NCBI GenBank assembly: GCA_030704615.1
Contig: CM060734.1
Location: 51,290,042-51,354,041, forward strand
Length of the DNA stretch: 64,000 nucleotides
Direction: 5' to 3'
Source: Takakia lepidozioides
Lineage: Eukaryota; Streptophyta; Takakiopsida; Takakiales; Takakiaceae
Part shown: positions 23,272-35,937 of the stretch, in pieces
Numbering within the stretch: position 1 is the stretch's first letter
How the letters are laid out: each line of letters opens with the position of its first letter
Translations under genes and position numbers: made by a program
The notes under the pieces: model-generated
Database searches by the model: none
Told to the model about the DNA's origin: nothing
Seen by the model: only the letters and a program-made list of their open reading frames with translations

Positions 23272-26038
23272 ATGGAGAGTTGGAATTCTACAGTGCCTGC
23301 GGCAATTTCAGTGTTGGTTGCAAGCAAGGCATGGATTGGGTGGATGTTGCAATCACTTCTGGCCGCTACAATTCTTGGTTTCATCTGTCTAAAGATGTCA
23401 GTGCGCAAGAAAAAACTACCACCAGGTCCTCCCGCATGGCCAATTGTGGGCAACTTGTTTTCTTTGGGTGTGCAACCACATAGAAACCTGGCTGAACTTG
23501 CTTGGAAAAAATATGGAGGCCTCATGTACATGCACTTTGGGACAACTCCAGTCTTAGTGGTCTCAAATGCGAAGATGAGTAGGGAGCTGTTCAAAGTCAA
23601 CGATCTTGCATTTGCCTCAAGACCCGCCTCAACGATTTTTTACACATTTTGCAAGTACTTGCCAAATGCCATGGGACTCATGGTCTACACACCTCAGCTA
23701 CGACACTTACGTCAAATATGTAAGACAGAGCTTTTTACAAGTGCAAGGCTGGATGCGTCATCAAATCTGCGGTATAAAGGGGTTGTAGAGTTGATAAAGT
23801 CTTTTTGGGATTCAACCCAAACACTAGGAGAAGTAGTTGAGATCCATCCTCCCTTGCAACGGCTCAATGTAGAAACCATGTACAGGACCCAGCTTGGTCG
23901 GTTGTACAGAGCTGATAAACAAGTGCAAGAAAAGCTTGAAATTTTCAAAGACTTGTTTGAGAAAGTAATAGGTACGGCTGGGAGGCTCAATATTGGCGAC
24001 CTAATTCCAATGTTGAGGAGGTTTGATCTACAGAGCTATGAGGCCAACTTAAAACAGCTAAAGCCGATCATTGATGAGATGGGCTCCTACATTTTGAAGG
24101 AGCACCGAAAGGCCAAGGCAAATAGGTCGATCACCCATAGTCCAGATCAGTTGGACTTTACTGATATACTTATGGAGAACTCTTTATCCGATGAACTCGT
24201 GATGTCTCTCATCTTTGTAAGTTATTTTTCTCCACTCTAGCTTTGTCCCCAATCTATTACACAATAATCTTTCATTTTGAAAGTGCAAATTTATCGCTGC
24301 GGTCAAATGTGATAAAGTTCACGCCTTGGGTTTATAACATTGACAACATGAGAGCACTTTAAGCACACGTGACACATCAATTACATATTATATAGATTAA
24401 TTAATGTAATAAGTTGGAGAGTCCATTGAGTAGTTATAGGTATGAAGAACAAAGAAACTAATATCTGACAACCTGGTTCTACTAGTCGGGGATAGACATG
24501 CCACGACGCGCTGATTAGAACTAGAGTACGCTAATGTAATATTATGCTCATTTGAATACAGGATATGCAGTCTGGGGCCTCTGATAATATGATCGCATCC
24601 ATGGAGTGGACACTTATAGAGCTCATTCGACATCCGCACGTGATGAAAGAACTCCAAAAAGAGATTGATGTTGTGGTTGGAGTTCACCAGAATGTCAAAG
24701 AGTTAGACCTTCCCAAGATGCCCTACCTACAGGTATCAATGTGGTTTCTGCCCGATGAGAGTCCATATCTTGTAACCATCTAGAAAATTTATTATATGCA
24801 CGATAGTTACACATTCCAATATTTGCAAAAGTTCCTATGTCTCTGTCTCTTATTACATGACTATTTATATCAAGGTAAGTCCCCTACCTCACATTAAAGA
24901 TAATATATCTATAGATTCTCTTTTGTTCCACCTAAACTCATCAGCACTGGGTCTATGGCCACAAAGCTTATACGACAAGCAACATCTGTATATGAGTGCA
25001 TTAATTTGGCTAGTCTAGTGTATATGGTCATGAGTTTTTATGTCGACCAGCTCAAAATTATTCATGGTCAAGAGTTTTCATGACTGTTGTATCATAATTT
25101 TACAATGAAATCCAGAAATTTAAGGATACTGCCAAAACTCCCTCTAATGCAAAAACTCTTTATAAGGTGGGGGAGAAAAGGTTGAGTACGCTTACCAAAA
25201 CAAACTAGAACAACGTGGTTTCTAAACTCATCGCCCCACATATCCACACATCTAGTAACTGGTTGACCAGGACCCCATTATAGCTGGAGCTATAGTAAGG
25301 GATAGCAATTTTTTCTTGCTTCGATCCCCCAAAGAAACTTATAAAGAGCCTCTCCTATAGTGCTAGGAAGATTAATGCAGGCCCTGGGGAACTCCGGAAT
25401 TTTGAACTGGAGCTCAACTATATGACCAAAGTGTTCAAAGAGGATAATATGGAGCTGATCACAACTTCTACTTGCATGTAACTATTTCTAGCATTTTTGG
25501 GTTTTGTTTATGAACGTTTACACTAACAATTCTCACTTGTGGCGCACTGCAGGCAGTCATGAAAGAGTCATTTCGTCTCCACCCAAGTGCCGCAATGGGT
25601 GTTCCTCGATACAATCCACAAGAAGTCACTAACTTTGCAGGGTATACGATTCCTGCAAACACGACGGTCATTTTCAACACTTTTGCCATTCAACGGGATC
25701 CTGCAGTGTGGTCAGATCCCAACAAATTCATGCCTGAGCGTTTTTTGAACTCTGGTTTGAATGTTTTGGGCAATGACGATCAACTTATTCCATTTGGAGG
25801 TGGAAGACGCATTTGCATAGGTATGTCATTAGCAATTCGCTTCTATCAATTGACATTAGCTTCCATGTTGCACGCATTTGACTGGACACCCCCTTTAGGA
25901 AAGAGCCCTGCAGACATGGATATCACTGAGGGAAATGGGTTTGTGCTTCACTTGAAAAACCCACTATTCGCTACTGCTACACCTCGCCCTGCCGTGAAGG
26001 CTTATCTGGAAAGCAGTGATCTTCTAGATAAAGCATAA
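23272..26038 (+). CDS. Cytochrome P450, clan 71-like, three exons, intact
   Basis: Exons 23272-24216, 24562-24732 and 25553-26038 join in phase 0 across GT-AG introns of 345 and 820 bp to give 533 residues, a normal microsomal P450 length. In order: an N-terminal membrane anchor (about residues 17-42), a basic linker and proline hinge KKKLPPGPPAWPIVGN, K-helix KESFRLHP (E-x-x-R), the PERF motif FMPERF, and the heme-binding loop FGGGRRICIG with the cysteine ligand. These features make it an ER-bound monooxygenase using a P450 reductase; the substrate cannot be deduced. In exon 2 the I-helix oxygen-activation motif reads SGASDNM, lacking the usual threonine. The start is the first ATG, MESWNSTVPA; the upstream in-frame codon is TTG. 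Family within clan 71 is not assigned. Confidence 0.92.
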
Positions 26039-26039
26039 A

Positions 26040-27110
26040 CTTAGAACTGTATAAATACTGGATAATTACATAATTTACTATGCAATTATATCTAGAAAAC
26101 TACTTTGTCTAGTTCACATATGATCATTTAATTGCATATCATATTGAAAGATTGTTTTGCAACATTCCATCTAAATTTAGAATTCCATTCAATGAGAAAA
26201 CTGAAGTATTGTATACAACTTCACCCTATTTTTATGAATGCAACAGTAGACCACGTGATAGGAAAAACCTCCCCTCTTGATTCAACGAGCTCTGTGCATT
26301 ATGCATCAAGCGATTCATATAGAAAATGGGCTGGTCAATGATCCGATGATTGATCTTGTGCCAATGTCGTAGAGTGCATTGAATACATATTATCAGTTTT
26401 TACAAGTAAGTTTTAGAAAATTTTGAGATGAAATTCACTCTAATATTTCTGGCTCCGTTTTCTTCTATGAATAATTAATGCTCTTGATCGCAATGTCTCA
26501 GAACACTTGTTGCGTGAAAGAGCTTCATGAGTGAGACTCAGTGTTATGATAATACGAGAAGCATTCACTTCATAATTGTCTCCATGCTTTTATCATCTAG
26601 ACTGTTTTTGTATAGTGTCGTACATCTCATGCTGTCAACCAGCTTGCACAAAAATCAATCTATTCACGTCCATCGTGTTGCGTCTATTTTCTTCCTTCTT
26701 ATCTTCCATTTCAAGAATAAAAAACCTCTAGATACTCACCTTCTTGATTAGTCTACCATTGTATTGTACTAGGCTTCCATCCACCTTCTTATGTCTCATT
26801 ACTATTATGTTATGATAACATTATGCCTCAAGACAACATACCATGTCCACAAGATTCCAATGCAAATGCCTCTATCTCTACTTAATATGCCACCTTTATT
26901 CTAGATGTCCCCCTTCCATGTTTGCAGGCCGGTTCACCCAGAGCGGCGGTGCCCTACAACATAACTTAGTCATAGTTAGGATTTGAAATGTATGTACATT
27001 GTCTAGCAGTCCATTCCAAGCCGGCCTCATCATAATTAATACATGGTATGTCGCGGCCCTTTGCCTTGAGGGTGGGGGGTCGAGACACAAGAAGGGCTGC
27101 CCCTGTGGTG
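26040..27110. other. Intergenic downstream of the P450 gene
   Basis: AT-rich 3' flank of the P450 gene. Frames up to about 75 codons show no recognisable domain. The last 10 bp directly precede the LTR at 27111. Confidence 0.4.
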
Positions 27111-27690
27111 TGTCACGGACATAGCCCAGAGGAGGGAGTAAATACCAGAAGTTACCAAGTTACCAAAAGTTACCGTGATCTACCATGATCTACCATGATT
27201 TACCATAAGTTACCATTAGTTACCAAGTTACCGGGAGTTTATCAAATTACCGAGAGTAACTTGGGAAACTGCTCAGAAAGCTTCATTTGGATGAAACTTC
27301 TCCATCAAAATACCTTCTTTGTTTAAGAAAACTTCTCCATCAAGAAACCTCCTTTGGGGAAGCCTCTTAGGGAACCTCCTAGTATCCAGTATATATAGGA
27401 GGCGAGACTGGACACTCTTCAGTCTCGCCAACACCAGTTCAAGCTACTCTTGTTTCTAGTTCCCAGTACTCTATCCCAGTTTCCAGTATCTGGTACTCCA
27501 GTCCAGTTTCCAGCATTCCAGTATTCAAGTCGTATTCCAATATCTTCTACTCTTGTTCATTGTTTTAAATATCATCTCGATTCCTATTTATTCATCATGC
27601 ATTCGGCCACGCCGACTTTGACTTCTTGTCTAGTCTTGTACCTCTAGTTTGATCTCTTGTTTGTGTTCAGTCATGTTCTTGTCCTTGACA
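27111..27690 (+). mobile_element. Long terminal repeat of a Ty3-type retrotransposon
   Basis: A 580-bp LTR with TG...CA ends: TGTCACGGACATAGCCCAGA at the left and GTCCTTGACA at the right. The 5' half carries many TTACCA(A/T)GTTACC-like words, and GTATATAGGAGGCGAGACTG near 27395 looks like the core promoter and transcript start. A related copy in reverse orientation is the solo LTR at 53469-54924, which confirms both ends. Immediately 3' is TGGCGAGACTAAAG (27694), a plausible primer-binding site since it begins with TGG. Confidence 0.9.
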
Positions 27691-27728
27691 GTTTGGCGAG
27701 ACTAAAGTTTGTTCTTTAATTAGTTAAG

Positions 27729-28740
27729 ATGGAAGGCACATTTGCGAAAATGGTCGCCACATTGCAGAGTCTTCAGCTCCAGATGCAAGAACTTCGTAAC
27801 TCTACTGCCCAATTGCAAGCTGATCAGTCTCAAGATCTTGACAATGCTCTCTACAATTTGCAACAACAAATTTCAGAGTTAAAGGAGTTGAACAATGGAT
27901 CTTCAACCATACGAGTCTCTACTACAACAGCTCCTACTGCAACGGTTCATCTTCAACAGATTACGAGAGAACCAAAGATCAGCATGCCCGAGAAATTTGA
28001 GGGGACGAGATCAAGATTTCGCGGTTTTATTCAACAAGTACGACTGTGCCTACGACTACATCCACAATACTGCCCCGATGAAGATATTCAAGTGGGATTC
28101 GTGGGCACCATTTTATCAGGCACTGCCCTATCTTGGTTTGCACCGTTATTAGAAAAAAAAATCGCATTTACTATATAATTTTGAAGCATTCATGTCCGAG
28201 TTCACTACAACGTTTGGAGAGAATAATAGAGAGAGAGTTGCCGAGACAAAGATGCGAAATCTTCGACAAAGAGCACGTCCTGCTTCCGTTTATGCTGCCG
28301 AATTTCGACAACTTGCGTGCGATCTCGACTGGAATGAGAAGAGCCTCATTAGTCAGTTTCGATGTGGGCTAAAAGATGATATAAAAAACTTGTTGCAGAC
28401 AATGCCAAACGTGAGCACACTGAGTGAAATCATCACCCAAGTCATTGCATGCGATAATCGTTTACATCAAGAGAAGCGATCTGGATGGTCGACGACGCAT
28501 CATGCCGCTGCTACTACGGCACCAAACACAACGATCCATCAGACATCCGGTAGTGATCCCCTGCAGATTGATGCTGTCCGATTCAAGCCATTGATGCCAC
28601 AAGGAAAACAAAGACGGCGCTCGAATGGATTATGCCTCTATTGCGGAGAAGAAGATCACATAGCATTAAACTGCCCCAACAAGAGAAGATTCAAAGCTCA
28701 CTCAAGTGGAGGTTTACTATTTCATGAGCAGAAACCATGA
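27729..28740 (+). pseudogene. Ty3/gypsy-type gag, frameshifted; pol missing
   Basis: The first frame starts at 27729 (MEGTFAKMVATLQSLQLQMQ), has an N-terminal coiled-coil-like Gln/Leu-rich part, then a capsid-like segment PEKFEGTRSRFRGFIQQVRL typical of Ty3 gag. It breaks in an A-run near 28157. The second frame, 28192-28740, continues the capsid (REVAETKMRNLRQ-type region, residues of the SVYAAEFRQLACDLDW stretch) and ends in one CCHC zinc knuckle, CLYCGEEDHIALNC, then a stop. Gag assembles the particle and binds RNA. No protease, reverse transcriptase or integrase, and no 3' LTR, follow in this window, so the element is truncated after gag. The position behind an LTR and primer-binding site supports the call. 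Confidence 0.88.
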
Positions 28741-29715
28741 GCCATGAGCCGCATGAGCCGCATGAGCCGAAGTCTAAGACACGCGGATTTCATGAGCGGA
28801 CTCCTCCAAATTTGGAAATGCGGCAGATTACAAAAGTATTAAAATAATAGTTTTTTATTTGACCTTGTTGTTTTTGGAAGTTCCAGATCCTATAATGCGG
28901 CGAAGATATGTCGTCAGTAACAACTCCGCTCATGGAAATGAGTGACCGTGCAACGAGAAATCCAGTATACCACGGCAAAAGGACGTCGCATACTGGCCTG
29001 TATAGAGTATTCCGCGGTTTTACATGCCTTAACATTGGAATGAAGCTGACCCTTCTGCCGCGATTGAACCAATAGAGTCTATGCTCTTGGTAGTGTGAGC
29101 TTTGTGGTGGATAGTTGACCAAACAAGTGGTGCATGCTCTCTTGAGTTTGTAAGTTCAAGTTTGAGAAGGGGAGCTCTTGAACTAGCAAGAGGTGAGGGC
29201 CTTGAGATCCATTTGTGTGTGAAGTGGAGAGGTGTTGATTCATGTTACAATAAAGGAGAGCAACACATAGGCCAACATGGAACATGCATTCAATGACCAA
29301 GGGGAGCACATGGATGACGGATTAGTGCAAGACCCCAAATGAGACATATGGCGTGAGAGTGGGATCCAAGGTGGATTGCTTGGGAGCATATTGTAAGTGA
29401 TAAGCATTGCTCCTACACATTGAGATAATTTGTATTGATTTGGAGCAATTGGCAAGTGATAAGGAGACAAATGCATGATTGCTCGGCAATGGAGATATGA
29501 TACTTTGCAATCAAATAAAAGGGACTAGAAGGGGGATTGATTTGGTGACCAATGATTGCAAGTTAAGTTAGACCACTCTTGGTTGCACATTGGGGTGGAA
29601 GAGAGCAAGAAGATGCCTCTTACGACCACCTAGAGACCATATTTTTGCTTGAGTAGAAGCATAGAAGTCAAGGACTTGCATTCTAGCTCTTCATTATAAA
29701 CCCTAGTAGTGTATG
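28741..29715. other. Intergenic, no gene recognised
   Basis: Begins with a small GCATGAGCC triplication (28744-28770), then unique DNA with overlapping short frames on both strands. The sequence does not match retrotransposon pol motifs, so the gag element really ends before it. Confidence 0.4.
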
Positions 29716-29940
29716 CTCAGACTATACCTCTGTTAGTATACCAAACATGAGCTTGTCCATTTTACTATACCTCTACTGAGGTATCACCATATGTAAACCC
29801 TAATCAGCTCAGACTATACCTCTGTTAGTATACCAAACAAAACCCTCATTCTCATACTATATTTCTGTAAAGGTATCATCAATATAAGGGACCCTAACAA
29901 CCTCAGACTATACCTCTATTAAGGTATCAACATTGAAAGG
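29716..29940 (+). repeat. Tandem repeat of about 93 bp
   Basis: CTCAGACTATACCTCT occurs at 29716, 29808 and 29902 (92 and 94 bp apart), each followed by variants of TTAGTATACCAAAC and a CTATACCTCTACTGAGGTAT-like inner copy. About two and a half units. Confidence 0.8.
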
Positions 29941-29945
29941 ACTTA

Positions 29946-30200
29946 GTGAAATTTAAGGGCCTTTGGATGATTGTTTGGAAGATATTTGAGGGCCCTCAGA
30001 GTATCATTTGGAGGACTATTGGGAGTCTTTGGAGGACTGTTTGGGGTCCTTGGAGAACCATTTGGAGGACTATTTGGGGTCCTTGGAGGCCAAAATTTGG
30101 CGAACTTGAGGAGTCTTTGGTGACCTGTGTGAGAGACTATTTGGGGTCCTCGAGGGCCAAGTTTTGGCAGGCTCTTGGGGCCTTGGTGTACTGTTTTGGA
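29946..30200 (+). repeat. Short GGAGGACT/GGGGTCCTTGGAGG tandem repeat
   Basis: A unit of about 25-30 bp, TTTGGAGGACTNTTTGGGGTC, repeats imperfectly about eight times. It opens a Trp-rich frame on the plus strand that is a product of the repeat, not a gene. Confidence 0.7.
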
Positions 30201-30235
30201 GTCCCATTGTACAAGGATTGGGAGCCTTAGTCCCC

Positions 30236-30880
30236 TGTCGCCTCACCATATCTGCCCAGGCGACGGTTGGGCGACATGCGCTGGTGGGGCGACGGGGACG
30301 GATGGGCAACTGTCAGGCCACTACCAAACGACAGCCGGATGACCGACAACAGTGGGGCGGCCGTCGGGCGACAAATGATGATAGGACAACCCACAAATGG
30401 ACTCTCAGGAGATCGACAACGGTTTGGGCGACTGTGGAGCGACCGCCGATCGATAGGCGATGGTTGGGCGACCGTCGATTGACCGCCGGGCCATGGGCGA
30501 CGGTGGGGTGCCCCGAACGACCGCCAGACGACGGACGATGGTGGGGACGACCGTCAACCGACTGCCCGGGCAATGGTGGGGCAACCACTGACCGAAAGCC
30601 GAGCTGCAAGTGATGGTCGCCCCGATGTCGCCCATGACAAGAGGTCATCCCACCGTCGCTCCGCTATCACCCCACTGTTGCCCCGCCCCCGAGGTCTCCT
30701 GGCGGTCGCCCCACGGTCGCTCCATTGTCGCCCCAATGTAACATGTTGCCCAACGGTCGTCCGGAGGTCGCTCCGCCGTTGCGATAGTGGGGCGACTGCC
30801 GAGCGACAACAAGGCGACCTTGGGCGAGGGGCAACGGTGGGGCGATCATCGGTCGACGGCATCGATCGCCCGACCGGAAT
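30236..30880. repeat. GC-rich GGCGAC/GTCGCC repeat with arms in both orientations
   Basis: Words of the type GGGGCGAC(C/G)GT and CGACGGTTGGGCGAC crowd 30250-30600. The complementary form GGTCGCCCC(A/G) dominates 30605-30780, and the plus form returns to 30850. Intervals are irregular. Long frames on both strands are artefacts of the GC-rich repeat. The opposite-sense blocks could pair into a long imperfect hairpin. Confidence 0.7.
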
Positions 30881-33670
30881 AACATCAGTTATTCTAGTTG
30901 TTTTTTTAATTTTCTATATGATTGTAAAGAAAATGCTTGCGTGTAATTTCCAAAGGGATGTGTGCACTTACATATTTAATCTTTCACCAACTCCCTCCCC
31001 CCCTGGCCCGCCCCCGAAAAATTACATTTTTATGACCTAAAACTGACTTGGAGGTAAGAAAAGTGAAGTAGCAAAAAAATAATGGTGAAAAATAATGTGG
31101 ACTCTTGCCGAAGAAAGTGTAACTTATGATGTCACTTGACCCCGATTGTCGATGGGAAGGTGTATACCTTTATGACATACAATACACTTATGTGGTTTTT
31201 GAACCCACAACTACTAGCAAAATGGTATTATGTCCCAACCACTGGGCTATCTATTAGTATTGGTGTGATAATAGGGCCCATTGCCCTCAAGCAAGCTTAC
31301 ATGCTTGGTATAGAAAAAGTGGGCTTATCCACTTCCATTTTTTTTCATACGTCAAATGGGTGGCCGACCATCCCACCATGGCAAGAGATCTTGTCTCTCC
31401 AACAATCTTTTGTCTTGTGGTGTGGACCACAAGTGACCACACTTCTTCGTAAGAATGCTACGGTTTTGGTATTTTTGCCTCTTAAGATGGTTGCGATCTT
31501 GAATTGTTGCTCTATAAAAGAATCTGATGAGGACAATGGTAAGGGGAACGGCTAGAGCTCGCTCGTACGGTTGTAGCACCAAAGCTTGACCGGTTATGGG
31601 TTTGTTTTTGCTGTTAGTGGTGCATTTCGATAGTCCACATGATTGGGCACATGGTGCCTGATGGTTATACTCCCAATTGACTCCATCGCTTTATCACATA
31701 TGACATTGGTTGATTCTATTTGGTGATTACAAACGATAAGAATAGTCATGTTTTGTTGTTGCAATGACTGCCCCTCATCCAATTTTGAATGTTAGTGTAG
31801 ACATAAGGTCTAATGATCTAACAAACACATTCTAGCCAGAATTTGATCTCACATTCTAGCCGGAATCTGATGATCTCATTGAAAAAAAATCACTCGCCCG
31901 GTAATGAGATTTGAAAAAATGGAGTGACTTTTATTACCAAATTAAATAATTATGTTTAAAAAACTTTAACAAATTGATGAGAAAAGAGGTTGCAGTTTGG
32001 TATATCACCAAATATCACAGTTATTTTGCAAGGACTATATGTATCATTTAAATAACTTGCATTTTGAATGTATATGAATTTGCCACACTCTCGACAACGT
32101 AGCCTTGTGCGCAAAATGCAACATAATTTTAGTTTGTGTCAAACATTTTACAAACAAAACTCGGGATTTTTTTGCTGATTACAAGCCTTCTCACCTCTCA
32201 CTCAAGCCAAAAAGAAAACACTCACCCAGAAAAATTGGTTGATCGCAATCGATATTGAGGTTGTAAAATGCTGTATCTGTTGCCTACTGAAGGACATAAA
32301 AGGGTGTCATGTGCAATTTCATATAGTCCTATATATGATGCCATAGTTCCTCTCCATGGTGCATCTCATATGTTTCCATTTTCTAAATAAATCTTAAAAT
32401 TCAATTTTAGTTTGTATGCTGTAGTAATTGCCATGTTTTGATCTACTGTTGCTCTGACTCACCTCGTGGTGCACAAAAACTCTTGTAACAAAGAAAAAAT
32501 GCTAGGATGAGCAATGATCATCAGTTGACGATTGGGAACACCTCTTTTGTTGTATACATGGATTTGATACGTATGTATACAAATACAATAATCACATAAA
32601 TCAAAGCTCTCCGTTGTCTCTCCCCTCACTACAAATGGGTCATCCAAGTTGTTTTGACAAATCAAAATATCTCAAGATCTCAATCATGTCACCTTGTTGT
32701 TTCTCAAAGATTGGAGGACGTTAAGCTTTAGAAGAGATTGGCAACCACTATGGTATTATTGCCATCTGTGGGCGCAATAAATTTATTCATAGCTGCAGAA
32801 GATGTAGAATTTGGTCGTGTACATCCGTGTACACTACATGCAATGTATACGATCAAGTTTATCAATTGCTTTGCTGTAAAATACAGCCCAGTGCCAATTC
32901 TACTTGCAGAATGAGCAATTCCTGCTGACTCTGCGTGTAGAGTCAAGTTTATGCCACCTAATCAACCTTTAGAATGGCAGAATAGGCCCCTCAGTCCCTT
33001 GCAGAATCATTAGCTTTTCCTCTGCCATGACAGTCCCACCCTCTTGGCAAAAGCAAGCTCTCCTGTTATTTCCCACCATAAACATCCCGTAAACCAGGTG
33101 AGGTTCCCAAAGTAGTATGTTCCCAAAGACTGAAAATCACAAGCCTGCCCATACCAGTTTTGTTGGTTTTTCAGCATTTTAGAAGGGTTGAGAACCCGGC
33201 GAAGTGGTTCTTAGTTACGCCGGCTGGGTCTTCTCTCTCTCCCAAGAATAATGGTTTGAAAACTCGTCATGTGCAGCACCCAGAGCTGTTCCCCATATCA
33301 AAGTAACTTACCTTCCCTATGTTCTCCATTTTCGAGGCAGAGCTCTTGTGCCAAGATTCTCCTAGAGCCCAACAACACAACATGTGGACCAATCGGCAGG
33401 ATTTCTTTTTCTCTTTTTCTGCTTGATTCTTCCCAATCAAGCCACACTCAAGCCCTCCATCTGGAAAGGTCGTGGCTGCACTAGTGTGACGACCACATGC
33501 CAGCATTGCCGGAGATACTGGTAGTACGGTGGGGATGAGGGGGCGGCAACGGCCAGCTCACGAAGAATTGACATACATACCCTCCTACCGACGTTTCATG
33601 TCTCTCAGTATCCGTTATCTGAAGAAGGAGCCGGTGGATGCAGCGCAGAGAAAAGCAGACTTTCATTTTT
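30881..33670. other. Long interval with no gene recognised
   Basis: A plus-strand frame of 139 codons at 31136-31555 has protein-like composition but no domain I recognise. The remainder is AT-rich with only short frames. I found no transposon ends. Confidence 0.4.
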
Positions 33671-33677
33671 TCTTCAC

Positions 33678-33869
33678 AGTTAGAAAGGGACAAACCGGGG
33701 GCCCACTTTGGGCCCGCTATTTTTTCTCACAGGAATTGTCCAAGTTCCAAGCAATTATGTGACAAGATGATTCAGTTAGAAAGGTACAAAACCGGGGGCC
33801 CACTTTGGGCCCGCTATTTTTTCTCCAGGAATTGTCCAAGTTCCAAGCAATTATGTGACAAGATGATTG
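33678..33869 (+). repeat. 96-bp direct tandem duplication
   Basis: AGTTAGAAAGG(G/T)ACAAA begins at 33678 and again at 33774. Both copies carry CCGGGGGCCCACTTTGGGCC and CAAGTTCCAAGCAATTATGT and end in GACAAGATGATT. They differ at only a few positions (T for G, one extra A, loss of ACA), so the duplication is fairly recent. Confidence 0.92.
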
Positions 33870-33899
33870 CATAACTGAGGAGGCACAAGTGACGCACTT

Positions 33900-35000
33900 G
33901 GTGGTTGTCAATCTGTGACCCCCCACGCTACAGCCATCTTATTGAAGTGGCACGCCTATCCACCATTATTTCTTTCCTGCATAAAGCTCCAACATGAACA
34001 GCAGGATAGCACGATGTGTGTAATATGTACCAACATACTCTACAAGACAAAGCAGGAACAAGCCTGTCCCATACTCCCCTTTTCTGCATTCAAACTATGC
34101 TTGATGAAACTGTCAAGCGCAAAGTATCCACACGAAAGCAACTCCAGGACCATTTCCTACCTAAAAAGGTACCGACATGGCAGGTTCTACAAGCATCCAT
34201 GCCCCACGTGATGATCTTTCTCGCCAAATGTTTCTCTGAGATTCAAGATGCTAGTTCGGCCCTACCAGCTCCAGAATGAGCTTGCCACCAGACCAGATGA
34301 GCTTTATCTGGTAAAGATATGGGATATCATATTCTCCTCAACAGATAATGGGGCATCTTGAAGCAGCAGGCAGCACTTGTGGAACGTGTTGCCAGCCAGT
34401 GGCAGTCTGTGGGCCCAACACTCCACACCCTCTCTCTCTCTCTCGCACCTCCGAGCAAAAGCGTCTGCAAACCTAACCTCATCCATCTCGTTGGTCGCGC
34501 TGGCCTTCATTGGATGAATGTATGGACGGCTGTTGGATGAGCCACGGGTGCTGCACTTTCTGTTGGGATCACGTTCCCCTTCGCACATCGCGTGCTGCTG
34601 TCGTCGATCCCTTTGTTCCCCATAAACACCGAGAGGTCTCGGGTTCAAATTCAGGTGCGTCTACCAAGTCTTTCCTCTGACTCTGTCAATTGGCGTTGGC
34701 AAAATGATGTGGAGCACGTAATGATGTGGCACTTCTCTTGCTAAGATTAGGTTCGTGACTGGGCCCTCCGTTGGACGCTGACCGTGAAATCCGTTTTAAT
34801 AACAATAATAATGAAAAGAAAAAAGAAAAAATAAGAGATCGGGCCACCTGTCATGCCCTATACCGACGACCGTCCGGAAGCCTTACTTAGTGCCACCTGG
34901 AAATGCCGACGGGACTCTTCGGCCAGCAGGCAATGTGAGGCGGAGAAGCGGCACGTGCGGATTTGAACCCAGGACCACTGACCGTTGTGTGGCTTGGCAA
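33900..35000. other. Intergenic; tRNA T-arm-like traces only
   Basis: On the plus strand near 34645, CGGGTTCAAATTC resembles a tRNA B-box. On the minus strand at about 34975-34955, CTGGGTTCAAATCC does so better. Neither has a convincing A-box, acceptor stem or anticodon arm, so I do not call tRNA genes; they may be eroded SINEs. Open frames here (such as 34648-34304 minus) show no domain. Confidence 0.35.
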
Positions 35001-35937
35001 GCCATATCCAGTCCTCGCCGAGTCCCGACGTCCAAGCGAAGGGATAGTAGACTTCCCGGAATTGCGGAGCAGAGGAATACACACGTGCGAAGGAGGCAGG
35101 TGATGGACTACATATTCGGACTAAATTTGCTGCGACGATTGGGGAGGCAGCTAAAATGTCTGGCTCGGCTGAGATGCCGATCAAACTTTCAGTTCTTGCG
35201 ATTCATAGTGATAATTTGCGTGCAGCAGCGACTTGGAGGAAGCTTCACAGGCAGGATTTTGGATAAAGTGTGTTGCGTGTTTGCTGCACCGAGTTTTGGT
35301 AGAGCAGAATTTTGAGGCATTAGGCTAATCTGGTAGGCAAAGTGCAGATTATCAAGGTTTGTGGCTGTGCTTGGTCTGGCCTTTTGTAGTTTGTGCCTGA
35401 GTGCTTCATAATGGAGGCAACCTCGTGCCCTGTTTTAAACCCCAGCCTTCTCTCAGAAGTCTAGTTCCTTTCCTGAGGCTGTTGTGTGCCTTGCCTTATT
35501 TGTTTTTGCAAGTTTCTCGTACGAAGATGCAAGAGTAAATATCAAAGTTGTGTACCTCATCACAGGGAATGAGCGTACGGAAATTTTTGGTGAAGTCTCT
35601 TGCGAGTACTGCTCTTCGCGCTCTGTCCCTCTGTTGAACGATTTTTTGGTGTCTTTGAACAGGGTGCCTTTTTGGTAGGAGCATCAGCCCTGTTCTACTT
35701 CCGCTTTGAGGCTCGACGAAATGTCCGTGGAGTGGCTTTGTCGTTGATCGAAACAGTGTAGGCGCAATCTGTTTCCCGAGCCCTCGATTCTCCATTACAA
35801 ATCTCGGTTGGAGCTACTTTTAAGGCACAGCCGAAGTCCTGGTAGTTGATCGGCCGATCTCTTGATTCAACCTCCATATCAAACTCGTCGCAGTGGTTTT
35901 GTTGGAGGCTGATTGGTTTGGCTAAAAAGCTGTCAAA

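Noticed and set aside
30164-31040. Long frames on both strands in the GC-rich block
   Set aside because: They follow from low-complexity GGCGAC repeats lacking stops; no domain.
31136-31600. A 139-codon frame and a group II intron domain V-like string near 31550
   Set aside because: No domain in the frame; the intron-like string lacks a convincing paired helix and neighbouring organellar coding sequence.
34940-35010. A tRNA gene on the minus strand
   Set aside because: Only a T-arm-like CTGGGTTCAAATCC is visible; no acceptor stem, D-arm or anticodon arm could be folded.
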